From Phyto melanocephala (Eukaryota; Arthropoda; Insecta; Diptera; Rhinophoridae), in NCBI GenBank assembly GCA_941918925.1, contig OW799235.1, positions 108,689,076-108,753,075 of the forward strand: a stretch of DNA of 64,000 nucleotides. Reading direction: 5' to 3'. Every line of letters starts with the position of its first letter. Position 1 is the stretch's first letter. Made by a program: the position numbers and the translations under genes. Under the pieces are notes generated by a model. That model had not been told where the DNA came from and made no database searches. It saw only the letters and a list, made by a program, of their open reading frames with translations. Shown piece by piece: positions 46,177 through 57,805 of the stretch.

Positions 46177-46675
46177 TAAAGGGTGTCCAAATTTGAGGTA
46201 TAATATTAATTTAAGAGTTTTTTTTCCAAATATTCAAAGTATTTTTATTTCAGTTTATTACAAAGAGGTTCCGGTTAAAAAATAAAAATTATGTCGGTCC
46301 AAGTCACTAACCTCAGCTCGTCGGGTTCCAAATCCTTTACCAAAATTCTCAATCAAGTTTTTCCATAAACTGGCAATGGTTGATATCTGCTCAATAATGT
46401 TGTTTTAAAGCTCTTTAAATGTTGTGGGATTATTGCTGTACACTTTCGATTTCGAAAAACAAAACAAAAATACTTAAAGTTGTATATTCTCACGATCTTG
46501 GTGGCCAATTCACTTAAACTCTATGATGCGATTTTTGAACTTTTCCTTCAAAAGATTCATTGTTTCTCTTAATGTGTGATGTCTAAATCATAAATGTTCT
46601 ACCACAAAAGCTTTGGATCATATTCGTGTAGCGATTTTCATTGCTCATTGGTACTTTAAATTTGAACACCCTTTA
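46177..46675 (-). mobile_element. Second mariner-type deletion derivative, copy 1
   Basis: The ends AAGGGTGTCCAAATTTGAGG and, reverse-complemented, AAGGGTGTTCAAATTTAAAG are flanked by TA. On the minus strand it keeps NLLKEKFKNRIIE-like sequence and NWPPRS, the segment that leads to the third catalytic Asp of mariner, but it is broken by stops. It shares its layout with 62413-62870. Confidence 0.7.
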
Positions 46676-46693
46676 TAATATAAAAAATGTTTA

Positions 46694-47253
46694 TAAAGAT
46701 TCCGCCATCTAACGTTTTTTTTTTTCAACTAGTGCTTATTTCGTGAATGGTAACACTTAGCTCTTGTCTGATTTGACAGATAATTAGTTTTATCCTTCCG
46801 CTGAACGAATATGGTTGTGTATACGCTTGAACAACGCTGGGAAATATTGCGACATTACTTTGGCCGATTTTCCCAAAAAATCATCTTTTCAGATGAAGCT
46901 CATTTTGATCTTGGCGGGTATGTAAACAAGCAAAACTGTGGCATTTGGGGCACAGAAAACCCCCGAACGCATACATTGAAAAGCCGATACACCCAAAACG
47001 AGTCACTGTTTGGTGAGGATTTTGGTTCAAAGGCATAATTGGGCCATTTTTCTTCGAAAATGAGCAAGGAGTGGCCGTAGTCAATGGCGATCATTATCAG
47101 GACATGTCAAACGAATTTTTGTTCACAAAAATTGAAGAGGAGGATATTGGCCACATTTGTTTTCATCAGGATGGCGCTACGTGCCACACAGCCGAAGCTA
47201 CACTTTTTTTATAGCATTTAAAAAAAAAAAAAAGTTATTTGGCGGACCCTTTA
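46694..47253 (+). mobile_element. Mariner deletion derivative, copy B
   Basis: It has the same ends (AAGATTCCGCC, GGCGGACCCTT), TA flanks and deletion junction as 8002-8552. A 75-codon frame (46811-47038) reads MVVYTLEQRWEILRHYFGRF, SQKIIFSDEAHFDLGGYVNK, QNCGIWGTENP. Later blocks RGIIGPFFFENEQGVAV, EEDIGHICFHQDGATCHTA and EATL follow in other frames. The second catalytic Asp is kept and the third is lost. Confidence 0.9.
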
Positions 47254-48884
47254 CTATTGTTCTATTGAAATAATTTGGGAAATTTTTAATTGGTTGGTTA
47301 AATTAACTCATAATTATAAAACTTATTAATTATTATAATATTCATTTTTGGAAAAAATATTTTATAATTAAATTTTTATTGTCGAACATTTTGTTTTAAA
47401 CTATCAATTAAAAATTGTTCAGAATTGAGTTCATTTTTTTAATTTTAAATTTTTTTTATAAACAAACTTAATTCTGGTAATGAAATAATAAAGAAAAAAA
47501 AATAATTTCCTCATACGACTGTGTAGAGTGAATTTCGGCCAGATACAAATCTGTTTTTAAAAATATCCCCACCTGTCCATTGGCTTTTCGGTCATTATTC
47601 TTGTCAATAATTCAAATTCATTATAGACTGGTACACAAACTATAATGATAAATTGATAAAATAATAAATGCAAAAAAAAATACTATTAAAAAATTGCAAA
47701 TTTGAGTGTGTGCACACATATTTATGTACATATGTACATACATACATACATACATACATAGATGTTATGAAATCTTATGTGATTTAGAAAAAAATTCGTT
47801 AATGTTGCAACGAAAAATGACTTTTAATGGTGCCATTAAATTAATTGATTGCAGATTATGAGATAATGCATTAAATTTCGTATAGATGTTGAAAACAAAT
47901 CTGTTTATAAAGGCATGTGTTTGAATCTAAATAAATAAATTAGAAAAAATAGGTCAAAATGTGTGGAAAATTATAATAAAAATTAATCAGTATCGATAAG
48001 AGTTTTAAATTACATTTTCTGAGTTTTATTTTTTTTACTCTTAGAGTTGCATGAACAAAAATTGTTAGTTGAAAAAAAATTCTTATAACCACTATCTTCG
48101 TAGTACATTTTTTCATCATATTTCCTTATTAAATATTTCCGAAATAAATTAAATCTTAATATGTATTCTAACATTCTTTATAACCAAGTTGGATAAGTCC
48201 ATCTCCAGTTATTATAGAATTTATGAAGCAGCCTATTTAAAAAAATGTAAATTAAAAAACTTATCGATAGAACTATAATAAAAGGATCGCCACGAATAAC
48301 GTTGCAAATGACAAAATAATAATTTTTCAGGAGAGCAAAAAAACGTATTTAAAAGGTTTGATTATCTCTTCTCTTTAAATACTTTTCCTTTTGTACCTCT
48401 GTTACATTATCAATCAATTTCGACAATTCCGTTCGTAGACTTTTGTTTATAACTTACAACATTCTTCCAATGACTGACTCATTGTAGTTGCGTTTTGACG
48501 GTAATAAAATGCATAATTTTTAAGTTTTCGTGTTTTAACAAATGTCAGAGAGCAATTTTAACGGTAATCTGCAAAAAAAAACAGGTTTTAAATAATACAA
48601 AATAATTTGCTTTAATAAAAAACTTTAAAAAAAAATTTTTTTTCAAATAAAAAATTTAGTATTTGTGTTTTTTAATTGATTAAAATAATGGGTGTCCCAT
48701 AATTAAAACAAGATTTGAATTTAATAGAAACAAAAACACAGTTTTTAGGGTTGTCAACTCTTTACTTCAGAAATTGCGACAACCTTAAATTTTGCATTAG
48801 TTTTGGAACACGCGATATATGACAATTTTTTTATTTGCTAATGTTTTATTTAAAGTGCTTAATATTCAGGTCTATTTGAATAAA
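47254..48884. other. AT-rich spacer with a (CATA)n run
   Basis: A microsatellite of CATA units lies at about 47728-47761. No gene is seen. Confidence 0.4.
47728..47761. repeat. (CATA)n microsatellite
   Basis: About eight consecutive ACAT/CATA units. Confidence 0.85.
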
Positions 48885-49345
48885 CAGTGCACTTGCAATA
48901 ACGAAAACACCGTCTAACGTGAACACAGCTTAACATGAACAATCTTTGTTAACGTTGACTACTCTGTAACGTGAACAAACTGCAAAAGCTCTATAACGTG
49001 AACAATTTGCATATGTTTTGTTAAGCATTTAGACAACACTGAAGAGCTGAATCAATCGGCATGAGTGTAAAAAGATCTAAATGTTTGGAGTAATGGAAAA
49101 GGCAGGCACTTTAGATAGTTTGCAAAAAGAAATCTCATGACCTTTGTAATGAATTTCAATTAATAATATTTATATTTAAGTAATAAAAATATTAATAAAA
49201 GAACTTCATATTCAAGAGTGTAAAAGACAGGTTTATATTGAAAAATTTTAGGATCTGTTCATGAAATTCGTCAATCGCTAAGAATTTCGCTAGCATGTAC
49301 TTCTTAGGTTTTAATTACTTAGTTCACGTTACCGCGAGTGCACTG
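48885..49345 (+). mobile_element. Tigger/pogo-like MITE
   Basis: The ends CAGTGCACTTGCAATAACG and, reverse-complemented, CAGTGCACTCGCGGTAACG form a TIR. TA follows the right end. The subterminal region repeats TAACGTGAACA four times. A short MSVKRSKCLE frame near 49060 resembles a Tigger N-terminus. There is no catalytic domain. Confidence 0.75.
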
Positions 49346-51847
49346 TATTCTATAAATTAATACATGCATTTAAAATTAAAAAAAAAAAATATTTTATTAC
49401 AACTTTTTTTCAAATAGCGAATTTGTAAACAATTATTTACATATATTTACGAATTTCTTACAATTGTGAAGTTTTTGCTAGACATTTTAATAAACAAAAC
49501 AAAAAAAAAATTAAAAATAAATGTTCTCGATAAATATTCATAAATACATAAAATTTAAAAAAAAATTTTTTTTATTAACAGACAAATTATTGAAATTTTG
49601 TCTACAAGTAGAATTTACAGTATTTTTTTTTATAAACTAGTGGACCTTTAGTGGTCGAAATTGGTCAACAATTTGTAAAATGTTTAAATGTATTTAACAT
49701 ACAATAACGTTTACCATTTAAGGAAAATTTTGATTTCAAATAATTCTCTATTGTTTGCTGGGTGTGAATTTTTATACCCATTACAAGAAAATCATTGGCA
49801 AAAACCCCACAATCGCAATCCATCTGCCCGTATGAAATCAGAATTGTGTTCGAACTAAAAAACCTACGGAAATTTTTAATACATCAGATTCAATACCAGA
49901 AAATTAATGTGAGATTTCCCACCTTCCATAAAAGGTTTGTGTTTAAATTTAACTATTTTCTATATGGGCAAAGTTTTTTTATGAATAAATTTTTAATTTA
50001 AAAAAAATTATATGTATAAATCAAAATAATCATTGCTTACTTTAGCGCCCATGTAATACTCATATATTTTCGATGGTTTAAATTGTTATGCACAAAAAAA
50101 GGTACAAAATATTAAAAGAAATTATCTTTTTTTTGTGTACAAATAAACCTGCAATAAAAACATAATTATGTACATAATAATTAAACTAAATAATATTAAA
50201 AACAAAGACAGCTTATAAATTCTTATAAACAATTTAAAAATTGTTGTATTCACAAGAAGTACTATCATGTCGTATTGTCATAATTATCTAATTTTTTTTT
50301 TTTGTATTTATTGTTAACATTTTAATCCTGTTTAAATTTTTAAATAACTATGACTTACAGATATGACACTTAGAATACCTTCTGAATTTACCAAATATAG
50401 ATTAAGTATAAATTTTATTAAACTGCATTAGATAAAATTGAAGAAGACAACTTTTTCAAGGTCTTTCATGTAAGCAAAGCGAAATTCGTGCAACAAAACA
50501 TTTTCTTTAATAGAATTATTCATAGTTTAAATCAAAATCTTAACGATTAATTGCTTTAACAAATGCATTAAATAGATATACTTTATTGCATACAAAATAT
50601 TTAAATGTAGAACACTATACATACATATATTAATTTTTGTTTTTCGTATTATTTTTTTTAACCATTTAAATTGTCTAGTTGTGTTTATTTTTGTTGTTAT
50701 ATTTTAATAAAATTATCTTTATTAAATGCAATTTAAGAAAGATGACACACATATAATAAAAATAATTAAAATTTACACACGAAAAACAAAAAATCATTTA
50801 CTCGATGTTGTTTGTATGAAAATCAACACTTTGTGTAAAAACGTAATTTATTGCAGCAGAAGAATCAAAAACAACAACATAAAGAGTGAAACATTTGTTG
50901 TAAAATAAATCTGATACTTTCGTTGTTCACCTTCTCAATTGTTTAAAGAAGACTTTTGTTTTTGATGTGTATTTTTTCCGCAAAAAAATAATGCATCTAC
51001 TTATGTGTGTATGTATGTACGACTGGGTGGGTGACCTTCGAGAAAACAATATTTAGACCGGTATTTGGTCTCATTAAAGACACACACATTTAAACAATGC
51101 AATTTTTGGATAACAGAAATTTATGAAAATAAATTATGAGTAAATCAAATTTCTCTATTTAAAATTATCTCGAAATTTTTTTAATTAAATATTATAAATT
51201 AATAGAAAGGGGTTAGAGATAATTTATTTATAGAAACTATTTAAAAAAGCTTTTTTTAAAATACTATTTTTTACTTTTTTTAAGTTCTCAAAACATTTTT
51301 TAAGTTTAATTTATAAAAAAAAAAATTCTTTAAATTTAATACTTACAAAACTACTTTTCTATTTTAAAAAATTCTTATAGATTTGCTTGTACAAAATTCA
51401 CTTATAGTTCTCCATATGTATTGGAAAATGTTCTAAAAATTCTGCGCTAGATTTCTTTTACAAAATCTCTTCCTATACTAAAAAGTCTAAAAATTTCTCT
51501 AGTTATAGAAAATGTTAAGAAAATTCTTTCAATATAGAAATGTTTTGAAAAATAATTTTTGTTATGAAATTTCTTAAAGAATTTTTGAAACATTTTCAAA
51601 TTCCATTAAAATTTTAAACAATTATTTTATATATTTTTAAAAATAAGAAAATAAAAATGATGTATCTTTCATTGTAACAGTTTTAAACCATTTTAAATTT
51701 AGAAAATTAATTTATTAGTAATAGTTTCTAAAACATTTTTGAATTAAAATTTAAAAAAGAAATGCTATGCCTCCCATTTTCTAATATCATTCAATTCAAT
51801 TCAATTATTACATAAACAGTAGTTTTAAATGTAATATAATTATACGC
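49346..51847. other. AT-rich spacer, no gene seen
   Basis: About 2.5 kb of very AT-rich sequence without a supported feature. Confidence 0.4.
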
Positions 51848-51920
51848 ACCAAAAGTGCTGATGATGAAATCGTTAGCTAGTTTGAAAAGGTATTATTCCA
51901 CTCTGCTAATAGCGGAATAT
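51848..51920 (+). mobile_element. Retroelement tail fragment, copy 1
   Basis: AAAAGTGCTGATGATGAAATC...TAGCTAGTTTGAAAA and ATTCCACTCTGCTAATAGCG match 56150-56225. The segment forms a small hairpin and resembles LINE 3' ends. Confidence 0.5.
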
Positions 51921-52691
51921 ATTTAAGTATTCTTAATTTTAAAATGTCTTAGAAAGTTGAATGAACTGAGACCGAAATTAATAATTTACGATAATTTAAT
52001 AAAATGTTCGAATAATAATAGCATAACAATTTTAGAAAACTAAGTCAAAATGGTAATACGACGCCTTGATCAAACAATTAAATATATATATTTCAATATT
52101 TATATGTTTTCGGTTTGTAAAATATGTATATATCTACATATACATACATATATTTAAATATATGCAAGGCGAATTTAATTTTAATGTACCAGCATTTAAA
52201 AGTTAAAATTTAAAAAAGACAAAATACCGAAATTAAAATTTCATATTTCTTTCCTGTATTAATAAATGAAATCAAGGCGAATCTAACAAATTTTGACATT
52301 ATGCTTCCCCATCAGCTGGGCCGATAATTTCAACTGTATGAATTCGCCTATACATACAATTTAATATTAAATTACGTTCTATTTAGAGCCAACTAGATTT
52401 TAGAAATTTTCTACTGGCATATTTTTAAAAGTGATTAATATAAACATTATCACTCTCTTTGGCTTGAAATATTTAAGAGAAATTTGTTGCAGAACCAGCT
52501 TAATGACAACTTCAAAATCTTGACTTTTACAATTGCCCATTGCATTTAAGTGCATTACGGAACACATGTTTTAATAAAAATAAAAACAAAAACAATAACT
52601 ACTAAGTAAAATAACAAATATGAACCAGTTATTTTACTTACAGTCAGTGTTGCCAATTGTTGTATAACTAACCGAAATTGGAACAAATTAA

Positions 52692-52704
<13 letters not shown>
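51921..52704. other. AT-rich spacer
   Basis: No supported feature. Confidence 0.4.
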
Positions 52705-52722
<18 letters not shown>

Positions 52723-52965
52723 TTATTTGATATTTTTAACGTTTTTTTGTAGAATCAATTGTTGTCAATATACAAATTAGGACTCATCAAATTTATCTAA
52801 TAGTGATTTTTTATCTCGAAAAATACAACGTTTTTGCCCCGCATGCAAGAAGTACTTAAAAAACGTTTGCTCTTTAGAGTGCGGCCTATTTTGTTCTAAT
52901 AATTTGACCTCACTAACGGCAAAAATATTGCCCCTTTTGCCCGGGTTAATGGTTAATCTCAAAAG
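52705..52965 (-). pseudogene. Poly(A)-tailed retrocopy or LINE 3' end, unknown protein
   Basis: On the minus strand an open frame reads NPGKRGNIFAVSEVKLLEQN, RPHSKEQTFFKYFLHAGQKR, CIFRDKKSLLDKFDES-stop (stop at 52777). A short 3' region then leads into a run of about 20 A residues at 52724-52705. The frame is open upstream to about 53043, but that part is low-complexity and looks like flanking DNA. The composition of the 50-60 residues is protein-like. I do not recognise the protein. A T-run with adjacent coding sequence points to LINE-type reverse transcription. Confidence 0.4.
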
Positions 52966-53386
52966 CAGTTGTTGTTTATTTATTATTATTTTTTTAATAA
53001 AATAATATAATATCAATTTGTTAACATTTGTTGTTACAAGCACAAATTTGTGTTAAAAAGCAAATAATTTATTTTAATTTTTAAAACGCTTAATATTCAT
53101 TATTGCAGTTGTTCTGAGCGATTGTACAAAATTGAGAATTTTGTGACGATTTAGGGCAACTTTTAAATAGATTATACCATTTCTAGTAGCATTTTTTTCT
53201 AAGAAAATAAAACATCAATGCATGAATATTTGACCGTAATTTCACTATACGAACCAATTTGATTTAGATTATATCTAAAGAAAAATTACCTTTTGTAATG
53301 TTTTTTATTTAAATCGGTGTAATGTGAGCTTAAACTACGTAACAAAAAATAGACTTGCCTTTTTGTATATTTATAAGATACCTACA
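52966..53386. other. AT-rich spacer
   Basis: No supported feature. Confidence 0.4.
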
Positions 53387-53619
53387 TATCGTTGGTCACA
53401 AGTAGAAAGGCCCTAACTCAAATAATTGTAACTTTACAGAAGAAGCTAAAAACGCAATAAAAACCTTATTATCATAATGTAGCTTCTTTTGTAAAATTTT
53501 TATTTTTGATACTATTGCATTGAATTTTTGTGTATTTGTGTGAAATGTATTGGAATAATTGGAAAACTAAATTTCGTAGAAAATACGAGTTAGGGCTTTT
53601 CTACTTGTGACCATCGATA
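53387..53619. mobile_element. MITE with TATCG(A/T)TGGTCACAAGTAG ends
   Basis: The left end TATCGTTGGTCACAAGTAG continues AAAGGCCCTAACTC. The reverse-complemented right end reads TATCGATGGTCACAAGTAG and AAAAGCCCTAACTC. It is 233 bp and non-coding. No target duplication is seen outside these ends. Confidence 0.8.
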
Positions 53620-53827
53620 TTCACTAAGGATAATATAAAAACTAAAATGGAAAGTGATTCATAATGATATCTAAAATAACAGAATCAAATAATATGACTT
53701 AGCATTACATAGATTATTTTTTTTTTATAATAATTAAATTTTTGTTGTTGTTGTGTAAAACAGAATCGTGATTCCGGCAACACTGCTTATAACTGTTACA
53801 ATCAGATACACAAACAGTCCCCAAAAC
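53620..53827. other. AT-rich spacer
   Basis: No supported feature. Confidence 0.4.
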
Positions 53828-53835
53828 ATACAAAA

Positions 53836-54682
53836 CACTGTTGGCAAAAGTGGCACAATCGTGCCATTTTTGGCACTATTATTTGTTTAATGGCACGATG
53901 GCACGCTCAATAAAATTTTGGCACTTTTTCAAACAATAAAAAAAATATAATTTTACTTACTTTTTAAGATATATATTTCTTATTAAAAAGAAATAAATGC
54001 CTTTTCTTCCTGTTGTAAGTACTAAAATGCAAAACTACGAACTGCACAGCTTCAAAAAATTTGGTTATTTTAGTACGTTTATATGTTGGAAAGTGTGTTA
54101 ATCGATTTTTGACTTTATTTCAAGTACCTGATCAATACCTGATGGTTCCGCTCAATCGATATGTAATGCTATTATGAACATTTTACATGATAATGAAATT
54201 CCTATAAACAATTTAATCGGATAACTGTTCGGTTATGATGGAAAAGAATAATTGTGTGCAGACTCTGCTTAAAGAAGTTCAACCAAATTTAATATAATTT
54301 ATCTGTATAAATTTTTAAACTATTAAAGTTTGGAAATTTTTTTGTATATAATAATGAAACTGAATAAATGAATTTATTTTTTTTAAATAAGTAGATATGT
54401 GCAGGGTACACTTATACAAAGTGGCGTTGCCAGTCCAGCTGACAATTTGTTTGTGTTCTGGAGTACGTCAAACTACATATTAACAAAATGATTTCAACTC
54501 CGGATATTGTCAAACTTCATACATAAAAAAAGAGAGCCGAAAATCACTCTCCTTTACGCTATCACCTTATGTAATTACACCATGGATATGTGTATATGTT
54601 TGATATGGCACTTTTTAAAATGTTTTGGCACTTTTTAGCTAAAATTTTGGCACAAGACTGAAATTTTCATATACCATCACTG
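53836..54682 (+). mobile_element. hAT element remnant with 8-bp target duplication
   Basis: ATACAAAA is duplicated at 53828-53835 and 54683-54690. The ends CACTGTTGG and, reverse-complemented, CAGTGATGG form a short TIR. Subterminal TGGCAC(T)TTTT motifs recur on both sides. On the + strand 54138-54292 reads PDGSAQSICNAIMNILHDNE, IPINNLIG, then after a shift CSVMMEKNNCVQTLLKEVQP, which matches the hAT transposase block around the second catalytic Asp (usually GSDG-SVM-G). Here that Asp region is broken. Confidence 0.85.
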
Positions 54683-54690
54683 ATACAAAA

Positions 54691-56148
54691 TAACTGAAAT
54701 ATAAAAAAACGCCGAGAGAAAAATGTTAAATACAAATAATTAATCTCTCTTTCATTTTAAAAGGGGGATCGTCTCTGTTAATCAATGACTGAACTCTCGT
54801 ACTGTTACAGTAAAATTTCGCCCCCCCCATCAAAAAGACAATCTTCCTATCTATTGCTTTTAATGTTAATATTTTGGTTTAACATTTTAAAATAAATTTT
54901 AGTCAACGCTGTACATTCGATTTAAAAGCAACGACCGTTTTACGCTGCGGTAGAAAAAAAGCGTTTAAAGAAAGAAAAAAGCAAAATAAAAATAAACGTG
55001 AATTTTCTTATATCTGCTTAGTTATTTAAAAAAAATATATGTTTTTAAATCTGCAGAAAAATATGAACATGCAAAACTATATAATATTCCACATTTTTAT
55101 TATATAAAAAGTGATCTCATGAACAGAAATTTATTTTTTATAAAAAAGTATAGTAGATAATACAAAAGAGGCAAATATTAACGGAAACTATTTTTACCTC
55201 AAAATATTTTTTTTTAATAAAAAAAAAAGTTCAACAATATTTTCGCACAATAAAAAAAGCTTTTAAAAAAAAAACAAATTTTATTATTTATTGTATTTTT
55301 TTATATGTACAAAAAAACCTTTGTCGTGAATTTTTTATGTATAAACAAGTGTTTTGTTTTTAAATAAAACAGTTTTTTTTTATTCACTTTAAATTCTTTG
55401 TCCAGTTTTATTATAACAGTTAAAAAACGCATACATACATATCTACAAATATGCAATAAAATTAATTAAAAGAAAACAAAATTGCATAAGTTTTTATTCC
55501 TTCTGTATTAATGATGATTCATTAACAGATGCAAGTTTCTATTTGGCGTTTAAATATATATTAGTTAATTAATTGTTTAAATTGATAACAACTTATTCTT
55601 ACCGGCTTTAAACCAGAAAAATTTGTCTTCTTATTTATTAATGTGTGAATAAACGTGTTTTACTTAACTTAAATGTCAAACAAAAATTATATCTTTTTTG
55701 CACTTACTCACAACTGATCAAATGATTGTAGTGCAGTGAGAATAAATTTTAATTTTTTGTCATTCAAATTGTGTGCTTTTTTCAATATTTTTCTTTTAAA
55801 GTTTAAAATGGAAAATATAAATGTTCAATATGTCTTGTTCACGCCTGCTCTAGAAAATATTAATTTTAGACTGCGCTTTATATGGATGGTTATCATTTCG
55901 TCCGCGCGAAATTTTAAATATGGCTTGCGAATTTATTTGCGTGTTATAAGATTTCGAATTTTCAATTTATAACCGGATTTTAAGTTCAAAATCTGGTAAT
56001 TTCAACTTCTTAAGCCCTTCTACACCACTATGGAAAGAAAAGTATTTGGACTGGTGTCTGTAAACACACTGTTCTTATATTAACGTTGAACTTCTAAATA
56101 AAACAGAAGAGTTAAATAGTTGATATTTACACACAACACCTGTAGTTC
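54691..56148. other. AT-rich spacer
   Basis: No supported gene. The frame at 55736-55972 shows no recognisable domain. Confidence 0.4.
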
Positions 56149-56149
56149 T

Positions 56150-56225
56150 GATCAAAAGAGTGCTGATGATGAAACCGTAGCTGGTTTCGAAAATGCATTC
56201 CACTCAGCTAGTATCGGATGACTCA
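56150..56225 (+). mobile_element. Retroelement tail fragment, copy 2
   Basis: AGAGTGCTGATGATGAAACC, GTAGCTGGTTTCGAAAATG and ATTCCACTCAGCTAGTATCG match 51848-51920. GAAACC and GGTTTC pair as a stem. Confidence 0.5.
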
Positions 56226-56348
56226 TTTTTCCTTAATATTCTTGTCGTTATCACATTGAACTTATAGCCAAAAATTTAAAATATAATACAAATTGAAAAA
56301 GTTCATAAAAATTAAAATACAACAGAATAATGTTTACAAGATACTGAC

Positions 56349-56354
56349 TTTATT
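56349..56354 (-). terminator. Poly(A) signal AATAAA
   Basis: On the minus strand it lies about 40 bp after the stop of the exon at 56394-56540. Confidence 0.45.
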
Positions 56355-56393
56355 TAACAGATAATTTTATGGCAATAATGTTTGAAGATGATT

Positions 56394-56540
56394 TCAGGCA
56401 TCTGAGCGCTGAGCCTGTCCCGGCAACAGTGCATTCTGGAAGTCGATTTCTTGATTTTTTTTTTTATAATTTTGGGCTATATTTCGCCATGCATAATTTT
56501 GCTTTAATTGGTTCAAAGCTGCTGGTTGGTTAACATAATC
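56394..56540 (-). CDS. Candidate terminal exon, unknown minus-strand gene
   Basis: On the minus strand CTGTATTCTTTTTTTAG is a strong acceptor. It is followed in phase 0 by DYVNQPAALNQLKQNYAWRN, IAQNYKKKNQEIDFQNALLP, GQAQRSDA-stop, and then AATAAA about 40 bp later. The 48-residue tail is helical, Gln/Asn-rich and clearly less AT-biased than the flanks, with no stop, so it looks like a genuine C-terminus. No upstream exon is found between 56540 and the window end, so the gene may extend far beyond through long introns, or this may be a captured or decayed fragment. I do not recognise the protein. Confidence 0.5.
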   Translation of the reverse strand, partial: DYVNQPAALNQLKQNYAWRNIAQNYKKKNQEIDFQNALLPGQAQRSDA

Positions 56541-57300
56541 CTAAAAAAAGAATACAGAGGCCTTAAATGACATGATCTAAGACTAAATCATTTTTGTTTG
56601 CGAAGTACTTGCAACAATATGTTGTGGATGGCAAATCTCTTTTGAACAAAAAATTGTCAAAGCCCAGATATAACATTGCAAATATCGCACATGGTAGCGT
56701 CCATGAATTGAAACACGATTTTCAAAATAAATTGAAACAATATTCAATATTAGGTTGATTTTTCACACATACTCCTTTTGAAAATCTAAAATTCATGCAG
56801 AACTGTATATTGATCATAAGCACATTCATAAATAATTGCCAAACTCAACTGACCTTAAAACAACTAAGAACTCTTAAAACTTTTTTTGCTAATGAATCTC
56901 ACCATCGTTCTCACATGAAAACAATGTCAGCCTACGACCTCTAAATTTTTAAATAAAACGTTAAATGTAATAATATTTTATAAACCTAAATAACATCTGC
57001 TAAAATTTACTTCGTAGGTCTCTATTTTGCCATTAATAAGCCATTTTTACCAGCAACAGCTTTAACATGCCTTTCACTTGCGTACTGCTAAAAAGGTAGC
57101 AGTAGTTAAGGAAGAAATAAAGTTACTATTGTATAAAATTTTTACCGATTTTTACTACTGAAATACTAATAGTACAAAAGATAATCTTTGTTGAGCAAAC
57201 AATGCAAACATTTTTTGCTCCACAAAGAATGTTTGCATTTCGATGTATGACAGCTTTCATACAGGCAGATTAAAGTTTGCAAACTTCAGATAGTATTAGC
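56541..57300. other. Spacer, possibly intron of the minus-strand gene
   Basis: A block at 57025-57100 is partly similar to 35640-35705. No exon is supported. Confidence 0.35.
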
Positions 57301-57324
57301 GAGATCGATTATTTACTTGTTTTT

Positions 57325-57805
57325 TAAAAACCGATTTTCAGATATTCCGAATAGTTGCTGTTTAAAAAACCAGTTTTCTGTTAAGCATTTATAAAATAAC
57401 CGATTAACCGGTTTATATGTGAGACCACATTATTCAATTAAAATAATAAATAAATGTTTTGAAGTATGTTTATCTATTTTTTTCTTTTGTTTTTATAAAA
57501 CTTAACATTGAAAATGACCTTTCACTTTAGCGTACATGTTGGACCTTTAGAATATAAAGCACCAAGTAATCATTTTAGCCTTTCAGATCACTTAACACAA
57601 ATTCTCCAAAATGTGTTCTTTGTGATTGACTTTTGTAGGGCATTTTGGTGTGTGCATATATTTAATAGTACTGTTCAGCTTATAACAATAACCGGTTTGT
57701 ATCAAAATAACCGGTTTATTCGATATTTGAAAAATGCGCATTTTAAAATATTCGGCTTCGAAAAAACCGGTTAAAAACCATTCGAATACTAACCGTTCAA
57801 TCACC
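57325..57805. mobile_element. Possible element remnant rich in AACCGGTT strings
   Basis: AACCGGTTT, AACCGATTTT and AAAACCGGTTAAAAACCA recur in both orientations at the two edges (57330-57410 and 57690-57800) around an unrelated centre, as in hAT-type MITEs. The boundaries are undefined. A similar ACTGGTTT/CGAATAG string occurs near 9310-9350. Confidence 0.35.
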
